Translations under genes and position numbers: made by a program
Notes under the pieces: generated by a model
Seen by the model: only the letters and a program-made list of their open reading frames with translations
The model's database searches: none
Told to the model about the DNA's origin: nothing
In this document: one piece after another, positions 42,484-51,369 of the stretch
Numbering within the stretch: the stretch's first letter is position 1
How the letters are laid out: each line of letters starts with the position of its first letter
NCBI RefSeq assembly: GCF_004362055.1
Contig: NZ_SNXB01000007.1
Span: 62,001 to 126,000, forward strand
DNA length: 64,000 bases
Direction of reading: 5' to 3'
Origin: Flavobacterium sp. 245
GTDB taxonomy: Bacteria > Bacteroidota > Bacteroidia > Flavobacteriales > Flavobacteriaceae

Positions 42484-44904
42484 ATGAACAACCGACCAAA
42501 CCACTATAATACATTTCAATTATTTGCGCTTTTTGTTTTTTTTCAGATTTGTCTGAGCACCAGTTTTGCTCAGGCAAAGCTGAATATTAATAATGATTGG
42601 CTTTATTTAGAAAACCACCTTTCAAATCTTAGCGAAGCCCAAAAAAATCAAAACTGGGTTTCTCTAAACTTGCCGCATACTTGGAATGCCGAAGATGCAA
42701 CCGACTTAAATCCAGGTTACAGACGCGATGCCAGCTGGTATCAAAAGAAACTTGCTATTCCTCAAATCGATAAAAACAAAGTGTATTCTTTATACTTTGA
42801 AGGTTCAAATGTTACGACAAAAGTGTATGTAAACGGTAAAGAAGCCGGAACGCACATTGGAGGTTACATTGGTTTTTCTATCGATGTTACAAACCTTATC
42901 AAAGAAGGAAATAATGACATTTTTGTTCGTGTTGACAACAGCTATGATATCGAAATTATTCCGTCTCAAAAAAGTGATTTCTTTATTTATGGAGGAATCA
43001 CGCGCGATGTCTGGTTTGTTTCAAAATACAAAAATCATATTGACAATTTGAAGATTACAACACCCGAAGTTTCTGCAAAAAAAGCTTCGGTTCAAATTGT
43101 TTCTTCAATTGTAAATTCGGATAATTCAAAAAGCTTATCGTTAAGCGTAACTTTAAAAAATCCGAAAGGAAAGAAAGTAGCAAGCAAAACAATTTCGGTT
43201 ACAGACAAAACTGCTGCAATTACTTTTGAAAACATCAAAAACCCAGAACTTTGGGATACTGATCATCCAAATTTATATTCAATAACTGCTGTTTTATCAG
43301 AAAAAAATCAAATAAAAGACAGTGTTTCTGAAAAGACAGGTTTCAGATGGTTTGAATTTAAAGATCATGGTCCGTTCTATTTAAACGGGAAACGTTTAAT
43401 AATTCGCGGTACACATCGTCATGAAGAGCAAGCTGGAGTTGGCGCTGCAATGACAAACGAACAGCATTGGGCCGATATGAAATCGATAAAAGCGATGGGA
43501 GCAAATTTTGTTCGATTGGCACATTATCCGCAAGATCCTGAGGTATATAAAGCCTGCGACGAATTAGGTTTATTAGTTTGGGATGAATTGCCTTGGTGCC
43601 GTGGCGGTATTGGAAATGATGTTTGGAAAACGAACACCAAAAATATGCTTGAAGAAATCATCAATCAAAATTATAATCATCCGAGCATTATTATTTGGTC
43701 ATTAGGAAATGAAATAAACTGGCTTCCTGATTTTCCTGATGGCGATAATGATAAAAAAACAAATGCCTTTTTAACCGAATTAAATGACCTTGCGCATAAA
43801 CTTGATCCGGCAAGAAAAACAGCAATCAGAAAGTATTATGAAGGTTCGCATATTGTCGATGTCTTCTCTCCTTCTATCTGGTCTGGCTGGTATTCAGGAA
43901 GTTACAAAAGCTACCAAAAAGCAATTGATGTTTACAAAAAAGAATACAAACATTTCATTCATGCTGAATATGGCGGTGACAGTCACGTTGGGCGCCACAG
44001 CGAAAATCCTGTGACTGGAGAAAATGTTATAAAATCTGAAGGCTGGGAAGAAGCAATTGTTCAAACTAAAGTGGCAAACATTGCTCAAATTGGAGACTGG
44101 AGTGAAAATTATATAGTTGATTTGTTCGACTGGCATTTGCATATATCCGAGAATGATCCATCGTTTGTGGGAAATATTCAATGGGCATTTAAGGATTTTG
44201 CAACGCCGTTGCGTCCGGAAGACGATATTCCGTATATGAATCAAAAAGGGCTTACAGACCGAAACGGAAACCCAAAAGATGCCTATTATGTTTTTAAAAG
44301 TTATTGGGCAAAAGAGCCTTTTACTTACATTGAATCGCATACTTGGACAGAACGTCAAGGTCCTGAAAATACGCCAAGAACAATAAGTGTTTTCAGTAAT
44401 TGTGAAAAAGTGACTTTATTCCACGATGGAAAAAATCTTGGCGAAAAACAAAGAAATAGTACGGTTTACCCGGCCTGCGGTTTAACATGGGATCTTAATT
44501 TCAAAAAAGGCGAAAACACTTTAATTGCTGTGGGAAAAAATAAAGATGGCAAAACTGTTTCTGACACCATAAAAGTCAATTATCGTTTCAATAAAAATGA
44601 TGCAGCTTCTTCGTTGCAATTATCTTCCGAAAAACTAAAAAACGGCAATTATTTAGTAACGGCAATCGCAATTGACAATCATAATTTGCGTTGTTTGGAT
44701 TATGAAGAAAGTGTTTATTTTCAATGTTTGAAAGGTGGAAAAACTTTAAAAAACCAAGGAACGCCAACAGGAAGTGAATCCATCAGAATGGCTAACGGAA
44801 AGGCTTCTATTGAAGTTATTCCAGACGGTTCAAATGATCCAATCGAAATGACGGCGCTGAACCAAAGTTTTAAAGGGGAATATTTGAAGATTCCCGTTAA
44901 TTAA
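42484..44904 (+). CDS. Glycoside hydrolase family 2 (beta-galactosidase/beta-glucuronidase type)
   Basis: An 806-residue exported GH2 enzyme (signal to about 30). Domain order: sugar-binding jelly roll (WVSLNLPHTWNAEDA, YSLYFEGSNVTTKVYVNGKE), immunoglobulin-like domain (about 185-290), TIM barrel (RGTHRHEEQAGVGAAMTN, FVRLAHYPQDPEVYKACDEL), and a C-terminal beta domain (about 600-806). The acid/base is Glu410 in WSLGNEINW and the nucleophile is Glu495 in IHAEYGGD. Which beta-glycoside it cleaves cannot be decided; beside a GH88 enzyme, a galactoside or glucuronide of a uronate-containing polymer is likely. Confidence 0.93.
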   Translation: MNNRPNHYNTFQLFALFVFFQICLSTSFAQAKLNINNDWLYLENHLSNLSEAQKNQNWVSLNLPHTWNAEDATDLNPGYRRDASWYQKKLAIPQIDKNKVYSLYFEGSNVTTKVYVNGKEAGTHIGGYIGFSIDVTNLIKEGNNDIFVRVDNSYDIEIIPSQKSDFFIYGGITRDVWFVSKYKNHIDNLKITTPEVSAKKASVQIVSSIVNSDNSKSLSLSVTLKNPKGKKVASKTISVTDKTAAITFENIKNPELWDTDHPNLYSITAVLSEKNQIKDSVSEKTGFRWFEFKDHGPFYLNGKRLIIRGTHRHEEQAGVGAAMTNEQHWADMKSIKAMGANFVRLAHYPQDPEVYKACDELGLLVWDELPWCRGGIGNDVWKTNTKNMLEEIINQNYNHPSIIIWSLGNEINWLPDFPDGDNDKKTNAFLTELNDLAHKLDPARKTAIRKYYEGSHIVDVFSPSIWSGWYSGSYKSYQKAIDVYKKEYKHFIHAEYGGDSHVGRHSENPVTGENVIKSEGWEEAIVQTKVANIAQIGDWSENYIVDLFDWHLHISENDPSFVGNIQWAFKDFATPLRPEDDIPYMNQKGLTDRNGNPKDAYYVFKSYWAKEPFTYIESHTWTERQGPENTPRTISVFSNCEKVTLFHDGKNLGEKQRNSTVYPACGLTWDLNFKKGENTLIAVGKNKDGKTVSDTIKVNYRFNKNDAASSLQLSSEKLKNGNYLVTAIAIDNHNLRCLDYEESVYFQCLKGGKTLKNQGTPTGSESIRMANGKASIEVIPDGSNDPIEMTALNQSFKGEYLKIPVN

Positions 44905-45078
44905 GGTCTTATTTTTTTAAGGTGACACAAACTATGTCTAAAATTAATCTGATCAATATGCGTCGAACAATAAAACTACAAGAACCATTATCAATTCATT
45001 AACAAAAAACAAACTGTAATTTCATGATTTTTCTTAATTATTAACTTACTTTGTAGTTATTCTAAAAATTGTAATCCT

Positions 45079-45642
45079 ATGAAAAAAATTTATTTACTGG
45101 CAGTTATATTGTTTACTGCTCTTTCAGTTAATGCACAAGATGTGGTGAAATTTTCTCCGTTAGACGCTAGTCCGGTTGATATTTCTTATTTCCCAAATAG
45201 AGCAGTTAAATTCAAAAAAACAGACACTCCTAGTCCGGTTGTAAAAGTTGTTTACTCAAGACCTTCTGTAAAAGGACGTGTTATTTTTGGTGATATCGTG
45301 AAATTTGGTGAAGTTTGGAGAGTTGGTGCAAACGAAAACACTGAAGTTAAGTTCTATAAAGCCGTAACTATTGGCGGTAAAAATATTCCAGCTGGATATT
45401 ACAGCTTATTTGCTATTCCTGAAAAAGACAAATGGACGATCATTATCAACAAAGAATTGGATTTATGGGGTGGTTATGCCTATGATGAAAGCAAAGATGT
45501 TGTAAGAGTTTCAGTTCCTGTTAAACCAGTTTCTGATGTAATTGAAGCTTTATCAATTGCTTTTACCACTCAAGGTAATGTAGCCAATTTGGTTATTGGA
45601 TGGGATAAAACAACAGTTGAATTACCTATTACGGTTAAGTAA
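45079..45642 (+). CDS. DUF2911 domain secreted protein
   Basis: A 187-residue exported protein (signal MKKIYLLAVILFTALSVNAQ) matching DUF2911: VKVVYSRPSVKGRVIFGDIV, EVWRVGANENTEVKFYK, IPAGYYSLFAIPEKDKWTII and INKELDLWGGYAYDES. It is a small beta-sandwich of unknown role, common in Bacteroidota and often encoded alone. Here it follows the GH2 gene by 174 bases and is followed by a very strong terminator. A link to the glycan locus is not required. Confidence 0.88.
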   Translation: MKKIYLLAVILFTALSVNAQDVVKFSPLDASPVDISYFPNRAVKFKKTDTPSPVVKVVYSRPSVKGRVIFGDIVKFGEVWRVGANENTEVKFYKAVTIGGKNIPAGYYSLFAIPEKDKWTIIINKELDLWGGYAYDESKDVVRVSVPVKPVSDVIEALSIAFTTQGNVANLVIGWDKTTVELPITVK

Positions 45643-45645
45643 TTA

Positions 45646-45711
45646 AGCGTTTTTAGATATAAAAAAAAGAGACATTTTTCAATGTCTCTTTTTTTTATAT
45701 CTAAAAACGCT
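45646..45711. terminator. Very long perfect hairpin terminator
   Basis: Arms 45646-45676 and 45681-45711 are exact complements over 31 bases with a four-base loop. The centre reads agagacatttttcaatgtct. The same centre recurs at 45952-45983. Confidence 0.92.
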
Positions 45712-45736
45712 CATTGTGTTACGTTTTATTGTGTAT

Positions 45737-45935
45737 CTATACGTTCCCCGTGGTTGAAACCACGGGCTATATCTATAAATAATAACCTAAAAAAGAGGTG
45801 TTTTATTATCTCTTTTTATTTTGATAATTTTCTTTGCATTTGCAAATGCAATCTTTTGCAAAACATAGCCCGTGGTTTCAACCACGGGGACGCAATCAAA
45901 ATAACTCTGTATCCCCCGTTGAAACCGAGGGCTAT
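45737..45935. repeat. REP-like ccgtggtt-gaaaccacgg palindromes
   Basis: Near 45744-45766 lies cccgtggttgaaaccacggg (hairpin ccgtggtt/aaccacgg) with flanks cgttc and ctatat. At 45866-45892 the same unit occurs inverted. A third, altered copy (cccccgttgaaaccgagggc) lies near 45912-45932. This is the layout of REP elements mobilised by REP-associated tyrosine transposases; no such transposase gene is seen here. Confidence 0.8.
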
Positions 45936-45951
45936 ATTTGAAAATAGGAAT

Positions 45952-45983
45952 AAAAAAGAGACATTTTTCAATGTCTCTTTTTT
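45952..45983 (-). terminator. Hairpin terminator of the molybdenum hydroxylase operon
   Basis: Arms 45952-45965 (aaaaaagagacatt) and 45970-45983 pair perfectly, just after the stop of the leftward large-subunit gene. The core is identical to that of the terminator at 45646-45711. Confidence 0.85.
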
Positions 45984-45987
45984 GTTT

Positions 45988-48192
45988 TTAAACCTTCACG
46001 GTTTCTATAATTTTATCCAATGTAATTGGTAAATCTCGTACACGTTTTCCGGTCGCGTTAAAAACGGCATTTGCAATTGCTGGAGCCATTCCAACTAAAG
46101 CTGTTTCTCCAAGACCTTTTGTTCCCATTGGATTACTGATTGGATCTTTTTTATTGACAAAAAACACCTCCTGCTTTTCAATATCGGCATTTACCGGAAC
46201 ATGATAATCGGCAAAATTGTTGTTGATTGGTCGCCCGAAACGATGATCAATTTCTAAAGCTTCCATTAACCCCATTCCGATTCCTCCTACCGCACCGCCA
46301 AACATTTGCCCCGCCGAGGTTTTTTGATTGATAACCCTTCCAATATCTGCACAGGAAACCACATGCGCTAATCTAATTTTTCCTAAATTCGGATTCACTA
46401 ATACTTTTACAAAATGAACTGAAAAAGAGTAAATTGAATATTTTTTCGCCTCTTCATTTCCTTTCGACTGATTTTCAACTTCCAAAACTTCCAATTTATT
46501 TGCGCTCAACAAAGATGTCAATGCAATAGATTTAGAACCGTCTTTTTTAGATGAAATCAAACCATTTTCAAAAGCCAAATCTGTAATCGGAATTCCTTTA
46601 AAAATTGGATTTTCAGCAGCTAATCCAACAGCTTTGCTTACCAGTAAATTACAAGAATCGTGCACCGCAGAACCCACAGACGAAGTCGTCGCAGATCCTC
46701 CTTGCGTAGGACCTTTTGGAAGTCCGCTTTTTCCCATTTCTATAATTACATTTTCAGCTGGCAAACCTGTAATTTCTGCGCCAATTGCTGTCATCATAGT
46801 TGCAGTTCCAGGTCCCATATCATTTACGCTGCATTGCAGTACCAAATTTCCATCTGGCAAAAATTTTGCTTTTACTGATGTCGGGCTTCGATAACATCCA
46901 AAAGTTCCTGTCCCCATTCCGTAACCTACAAGCCAGTTTCCTTCTTTAACAGATCCCGGTTCATTTTTACGGTTTTTCCAGCCAATGCGCTCCATGCCGC
47001 CCTCATAACATTCTAACAGAAATTTACTGCTCCAAGGTTTATTTTGTTCCAAATCTTTCTCAGCATAATTAAGCTTTCTAAATTCAATTGGATCCAGATT
47101 TAATTTATACGCCATTTCGTCCATTGCACATTCTAATGCAAATGAACCTGTCGCTTCGCCCGGACCGCGCATCCAAATTGGCGTGCAAGTATCCAAAGGC
47201 ACAATTCTGTATCGTGTTGAAACATTGGAACAATCATAAATAAATCGGGACATATTTACGGTTCCTTCCATAAAATCTTCATAACTCGAAGTCATTGCAA
47301 CCGCTTCGTGCGTCAAGCCAGTTAATTTTCCGGCTTTTGTTGCCCCTAAACCCATTTTCTGAATGGTATAAGGTCTAAAACCTACATTTGTAAACATTTG
47401 TTCACGATGCAAAACTAATTTTACTGGACGATTTAATTTTTTTGCGCCAATTAATGCTGCAATTTCGTAAGGCCAAGTATGCAATCCCATTCCGAATGCA
47501 CCTCCAAGATATTCAGAAGTTACCTCAACATCTGCAGGCGGAATTCCGAAAACTTCACCAATGCTTCTTCTTGTTCCTTCAACACCTTGACTTTTGGTAT
47601 ATACAATAGGCTTATTTCCTTCCCATTTTGCTATGATATTAGCCAATTCCATTGGATTATGAACTTCGGTCGGAATCGTATATTCTGCCTCTAAAACAAC
47701 CTCAGCATTTTTATAACCATCCTGTTCACCGCGATGATAATCATTTCCTTTATCGGTTTCTACTTTTTTCTCTTTGTCAGCCACTTTTTTAAGTTCAGTC
47801 GAATGCTCTTCTTTTATATAATCGGCTTTAATTAAACTCGCTGCATATTGCATTCTTTCAAAAGTATCGGCAATAACCAGTGCAATTGGCTGATCATAAT
47901 ACAAAACCGAATCATCTTTAAAAATCTGCAAAGGCTGACCAAAATTGTGCTTGTCTTTTGCTTTTTGATAGCCAACAGGTTTATCAACATTTAAATGCGT
48001 AATCACCGCCAGAACTCCCGGCGCCCATTCTGCTTTTTTAGTGTCAATCGTTTTAATTTTTCCTTTTGCAATCGTACTTCCCACCAAACAGGCATAAACA
48101 ACTCCCGCCGTTTTATATTCAGCAGAATATGTTGCAGTACCCGTTACTTTAGCAAATCCATCTACTCTATTTATATTACTTGTCTTGCTCAT
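45988..48192 (-). CDS. Molybdenum hydroxylase large subunit (xanthine dehydrogenase/aldehyde oxidase family)
   Basis: A 734-residue molybdopterin-binding subunit of a three-part hydroxylase, which oxidises aldehydes or N-heterocycles with water as oxygen source. Family motifs: EYLGGAFGMGLHTW, RGPGEATGSFALECAMDEMA, GTGTFGCYRSPTSV, PTQGGSATTSSVGSAVHD and the catalytic Glu in GTKGLGETALVG near the C-terminus. The length matches periplasmic PaoC/YagR-like subunits. It lacks its own signal and would be co-exported with the iron-sulfur subunit, which carries one. Gene order iron-sulfur, FAD, Mo subunit is that of the paoABC group. Substrate unknown. Confidence 0.94.
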   Translation of the reverse strand: MSKTSNINRVDGFAKVTGTATYSAEYKTAGVVYACLVGSTIAKGKIKTIDTKKAEWAPGVLAVITHLNVDKPVGYQKAKDKHNFGQPLQIFKDDSVLYYDQPIALVIADTFERMQYAASLIKADYIKEEHSTELKKVADKEKKVETDKGNDYHRGEQDGYKNAEVVLEAEYTIPTEVHNPMELANIIAKWEGNKPIVYTKSQGVEGTRRSIGEVFGIPPADVEVTSEYLGGAFGMGLHTWPYEIAALIGAKKLNRPVKLVLHREQMFTNVGFRPYTIQKMGLGATKAGKLTGLTHEAVAMTSSYEDFMEGTVNMSRFIYDCSNVSTRYRIVPLDTCTPIWMRGPGEATGSFALECAMDEMAYKLNLDPIEFRKLNYAEKDLEQNKPWSSKFLLECYEGGMERIGWKNRKNEPGSVKEGNWLVGYGMGTGTFGCYRSPTSVKAKFLPDGNLVLQCSVNDMGPGTATMMTAIGAEITGLPAENVIIEMGKSGLPKGPTQGGSATTSSVGSAVHDSCNLLVSKAVGLAAENPIFKGIPITDLAFENGLISSKKDGSKSIALTSLLSANKLEVLEVENQSKGNEEAKKYSIYSFSVHFVKVLVNPNLGKIRLAHVVSCADIGRVINQKTSAGQMFGGAVGGIGMGLMEALEIDHRFGRPINNNFADYHVPVNADIEKQEVFFVNKKDPISNPMGTKGLGETALVGMAPAIANAVFNATGKRVRDLPITLDKIIETVKV

Positions 48193-48199
48193 AATTCAA

Positions 48200-49180
48200 T
48201 TATTTAGATGATGCTATCGTTAATGCTTCTACAATGGCATTTGGTCCCAGAGTTAATTTAAAATCATTATCTCCGTAACTTTTAGCTCCTTTCATGGCCA
48301 AATCGGCTGCTTGTTTAAAAATCGTTTCAGAAATTATTTTTCCTTTCAAAAACTCTTCAGATTCGGTCAATCTCCAAGGTTTGTGTGCTACACCGCCCAT
48401 TGCAAGACGTGCGCTAACAATTGTATTATTTTGAATATCCAAAGCCACAGCAACAGAAACTAATGCAAAAGCATAACTGCTTCGATCACGAACCTTTAAA
48501 TAATGAACATTTTTCGTGAAATTATTATCCGGAATTTCAACTGACGTTATCAATTCTTTATCAAGAAGTGTATTGTCTTTTTCTGGTGTATTTCCAGGCA
48601 AACGATGAAAATCAATAAATTTAATTTGTCTTTTTCCTTTTGGACCTTCTACCAAAACCGTTGCGTCGAGTGCAGTCAGCGCCACACACATATCACTTGG
48701 ATGAACAGCAATACAGCTTTCCGAAGCACCAAAAATCGCGTGCATTCTGTTTGAACCGCCAATCGCTCCACAACCGCTTTTAGGAACTCGCTTGTTGCAA
48801 GGCATATCAGTATTATAAAAATACGAACAACGCGTTTTCTGCAACATATTACCGCCAACTGTTGCCATATGCCTGATTTGCTGTGATGCACCAGCCGCTA
48901 AAGCCAATGCCAACAAAGGATGTTTTTCTTTTATGGATGGATCTTCGGCAACCTGACTGTTTTTTGCCAAAGCGCCAATCGAAACTTTTCCTTTTAAAAA
49001 TTCTATTTTCTTAAAATCCAAACCATTGATGTCAACCAATTTATCTGGTGCGACAACATTCTTTTTCATTAAATCAACCAGATTTGTACCACCGGCAATA
49101 AACTTCGCAGACGGTTCTTTGCTGACGCTTGTAACTGCCGAAGACGGAGACAATGCTTTAATTATTTGGAAATTTTTCAT
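48200..49180 (-). CDS. Molybdenum hydroxylase FAD subunit with extra iron-sulfur cysteines
   Basis: A 326-residue FAD-binding subunit. FAD motifs are KFIAGGTNLVDLMKK and HMATVGGNMLQKTRC. Four cysteines follow in CSYFYNTDMPCNKRVPKSGC with a further Cys near SESCIAV; in E. coli PaoB a comparable loop holds a [4Fe-4S] cluster. The C-terminal substrate-access domain (RLAMGGVAHKPWRLTESEEF) is complete. The start overlaps the end of the iron-sulfur gene by four bases and the stop lies seven bases before the large-subunit gene, so the three are one operon. Confidence 0.92.
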   Translation of the reverse strand: MKNFQIIKALSPSSAVTSVSKEPSAKFIAGGTNLVDLMKKNVVAPDKLVDINGLDFKKIEFLKGKVSIGALAKNSQVAEDPSIKEKHPLLALALAAGASQQIRHMATVGGNMLQKTRCSYFYNTDMPCNKRVPKSGCGAIGGSNRMHAIFGASESCIAVHPSDMCVALTALDATVLVEGPKGKRQIKFIDFHRLPGNTPEKDNTLLDKELITSVEIPDNNFTKNVHYLKVRDRSSYAFALVSVAVALDIQNNTIVSARLAMGGVAHKPWRLTESEEFLKGKIISETIFKQAADLAMKGAKSYGDNDFKLTLGPNAIVEALTIASSK

Positions 49181-49815
49181 GACAGCATCCCTCCTTCCTT
49201 TACTTCGGTAATAGCATCGACTATATTATGATAAGCGCCGCATCTACAGATATTGCCACTCATGTATTCTCTAATTTCTTCTCTGCTGTTGGCATGACCT
49301 TCTTTTATGCAGGCAATTCCAGACATAATTTGTCCAGGAGTACAATAACCGCATTGAAAACCATCATTTTTGATGAAGGCTTCCTGCATTGGGTGGAGTT
49401 TTTTTCCTTTTGAAAGCCCTTCGATTGTAGTGACCTGAGCATTTTGCTGCATCGTTGCTAAAGTTAAGCACGACAAAATTCGGGTTCCGTTTACATGAAC
49501 CGTACACGCACCGCATTGTCCGTGATCACAGCCTTTTTTAGTTCCTGTAAGCTGTAATTGTTCTCTCAACAAATCAAGAAGCGTGGTTCTTGGTTCGATA
49601 TTAAGAGTGTGTTTTTTGCCATTTACTTCAATAAAAAGTGGTACTGTTTCTAAATATTCAGCAATTTTTTCATCCCATTTATTCTCGGAGGCCATTACCA
49701 ATGAAGGCGGTGCCAAAGCGAGAGCGGTAAAAAGTCCCGATTTTTTTATAAAGTCCCTACGAGAATTTGCATCTTCATTGGTTACTTTATTCTGATTTGT
49801 TTTTTTAGAAGCCAT
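49177..49815 (-). CDS. Molybdenum hydroxylase 2Fe-2S subunit with twin-arginine signal
   Basis: A 212-residue subunit. An N-terminal twin-arginine signal is visible (SRRDFIKKSGLFTALALAPP), so the folded complex is probably exported to the periplasm. The ferredoxin-like cluster is CDHGQCGACTVHVNGTRILSC and the second cluster CGYCTPGQIMSG ... GNICRCGAYHNI. It passes electrons from the molybdenum site to FAD. First gene of the operon; its upstream region (49816-50146) is shared with a divergent desulfurase gene and contains a repeat element. Confidence 0.95.
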   Translation of the reverse strand: MASKKTNQNKVTNEDANSRRDFIKKSGLFTALALAPPSLVMASENKWDEKIAEYLETVPLFIEVNGKKHTLNIEPRTTLLDLLREQLQLTGTKKGCDHGQCGACTVHVNGTRILSCLTLATMQQNAQVTTIEGLSKGKKLHPMQEAFIKNDGFQCGYCTPGQIMSGIACIKEGHANSREEIREYMSGNICRCGAYHNIVDAITEVKEGGMLS

Positions 49816-49942
49816 TCAGTCTATTTTTAAAATTAGCAAAAACACCTTTATTATTCTAACAAATTTAACAATCTTAAGGAACAAAAAATTATAAAATTCA
49901 AACATTAGCTTTATTTAGAATAATTACAATCTCGTGGTGTGA

Positions 49943-50088
49943 TTTAACCGCAAAGCCCGCAAGTTATTTTTAAATTTAGTTATCTAGATAAGCGCAAAGA
50001 ACGCAAAGCTATATCAATACCACCTTTGCGAACTTTGCGTTTATGGTAAAAACCTCTATAGTAAAATCTTTGCGTGCTTTGCGGTTAA
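49943..50088. repeat. Intergenic nested repeat (aaccgcaaag family)
   Basis: Outer arms tttaaccgcaaagcccgcaa and ctttgcgtgctttgcggtta; inner arms agcgcaaagaacgcaaagct and ctttgcgaactttgcgttta. It takes up half of the 331-base divergent gap; the rest is AT-rich promoter sequence without a gene. Confidence 0.82.
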
Positions 50089-50146
50089 AAAAAACGGATG
50101 CAACAGGTTTATTTTTTTTTTACTTTTACAAGATCAACCAGAAATT

Positions 50147-51283
50147 ATGTCTCAAAAGCAAATCATCTATCTCGATAATAATGCCACAACACGTGTTGAT
50201 AAACGAGTCTTGGATGTAATGCTTCCTTATTTTTCTGATTTTTATGCGAATGCTTCAAGCAGTCATATTGCTGGATTGACAGTAAATGAAGCTGTTGAAA
50301 ACGCTGCATGGCAAACCGCAAACTTAATTGGAGCACAAGAAGACGAAATTATTTTTACTTCTGGCGCTACAGAATCTATTAATCTGGCCATAAAAGGTTT
50401 GATAAATCAAGACCGTAAACATATTGTCACAGTTTCTACAGAACATAAAGCTGTTTTAAAAACCTGTCAATTTATGGAAACTATAGGTTTTGACGTTACT
50501 TATTTGCCAACTGCCTCAAATGGTATTTTAGATCTTTCCATTTTAAAAGAAGTTATAACCGATAAAACATTATTAGTCTGCGTTATGATGACTAATAATG
50601 AAACGGGCGTTCAGCAAAATATAAAAATGATTTCTGAATTTGCTCATGCCAAAAATGCACTTTTCATGTGCGATGCAACGCAGGCCGTCGGAAAAATTCC
50701 TGTTGATGTAACAGCGCTCGGAATTGATCTTTTGCCTTTTTCTGCACATAAATTTTATGGTCCCAAAGGCATAGGCGCACTTTATGTTTCGGCGAAAGCC
50801 AAAATTAAACTGACTTCGCAATTACATGGTGGTGATCAACAGCGAAAATTACGCAGTGGAACTCTTAATGTTCCAGGAATCATCGGTTTAGGAAAAGCGA
50901 GCGAAATTGCACTTAGCGAAATGAAAAGTGATGAGGACCGAATTTTAAAATTAAGAAACCAACTAGAAAAAGGTTTACTTCAATTTGAAGGTTCTTTTGT
51001 TAACGGAGATACTGCTGAAAGAATTTACAATACCACAAATATCTGTTTTCCAGGCGTAAATTCAGAACAACTGGTTTTGGCTTTGGGAAATATCTCTGTT
51101 TCAAATGGTTCTTCTTGTTCCGCTGTGACAACTGAGCCTTCACATGTTTTAAAAGCTTTGGGATTGTCTGATGAAAATGCTTTGAGTTCGATTCGTTTTG
51201 GTTTGGGAAAATTTACTACTTCTGAAGAAATCGAAGAAACTATTGAGCGCGTTTTAACTTTGACTCAACAGTCAATTCAATAA
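50147..51283 (+). CDS. Cysteine desulfurase family protein (NifS/IscS-like)
   Basis: A 378-residue PLP enzyme that takes sulfur from cysteine as a persulfide. Signatures: YLDNNATTRVD, FTSGATESINLAIKG, STEHKAVLK, MMTNNETGVQQNI, the PLP lysine Lys202 in PFSAHKFYGPKG and the sulfur-carrying Cys324 in SNGSSCSAVTTEPSHVL. No iscU or other cluster-assembly gene is nearby. Its divergent pairing with a molybdenum hydroxylase suggests that it supplies the sulfido ligand of the cofactor or cluster sulfur for this enzyme; this is inference from position. Confidence 0.92.
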   Translation: MSQKQIIYLDNNATTRVDKRVLDVMLPYFSDFYANASSSHIAGLTVNEAVENAAWQTANLIGAQEDEIIFTSGATESINLAIKGLINQDRKHIVTVSTEHKAVLKTCQFMETIGFDVTYLPTASNGILDLSILKEVITDKTLLVCVMMTNNETGVQQNIKMISEFAHAKNALFMCDATQAVGKIPVDVTALGIDLLPFSAHKFYGPKGIGALYVSAKAKIKLTSQLHGGDQQRKLRSGTLNVPGIIGLGKASEIALSEMKSDEDRILKLRNQLEKGLLQFEGSFVNGDTAERIYNTTNICFPGVNSEQLVLALGNISVSNGSSCSAVTTEPSHVLKALGLSDENALSSIRFGLGKFTTSEEIEETIERVLTLTQQSIQ

Positions 51284-51369
51284 TTTTTTGCCTTTTGCCA
51301 TTGATTAAAAGGATTTAATTGATTTCTTTTCAGAAGAGAACTTCGTCCCGATTGCTATTCGGATAGCAT

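Noticed and set aside
43894..44358. 154-residue leftward frame inside the GH2 gene
   Set aside because: It lies opposite conserved catalytic sequence of GH2 and shows no family pattern.
45682..46032. 116-residue rightward frame after the DUF2911 gene
   Set aside because: It lies wholly in terminator and REP-like repeats and runs into the Mo-hydroxylase gene on the other strand; its residues derive from the palindromes.
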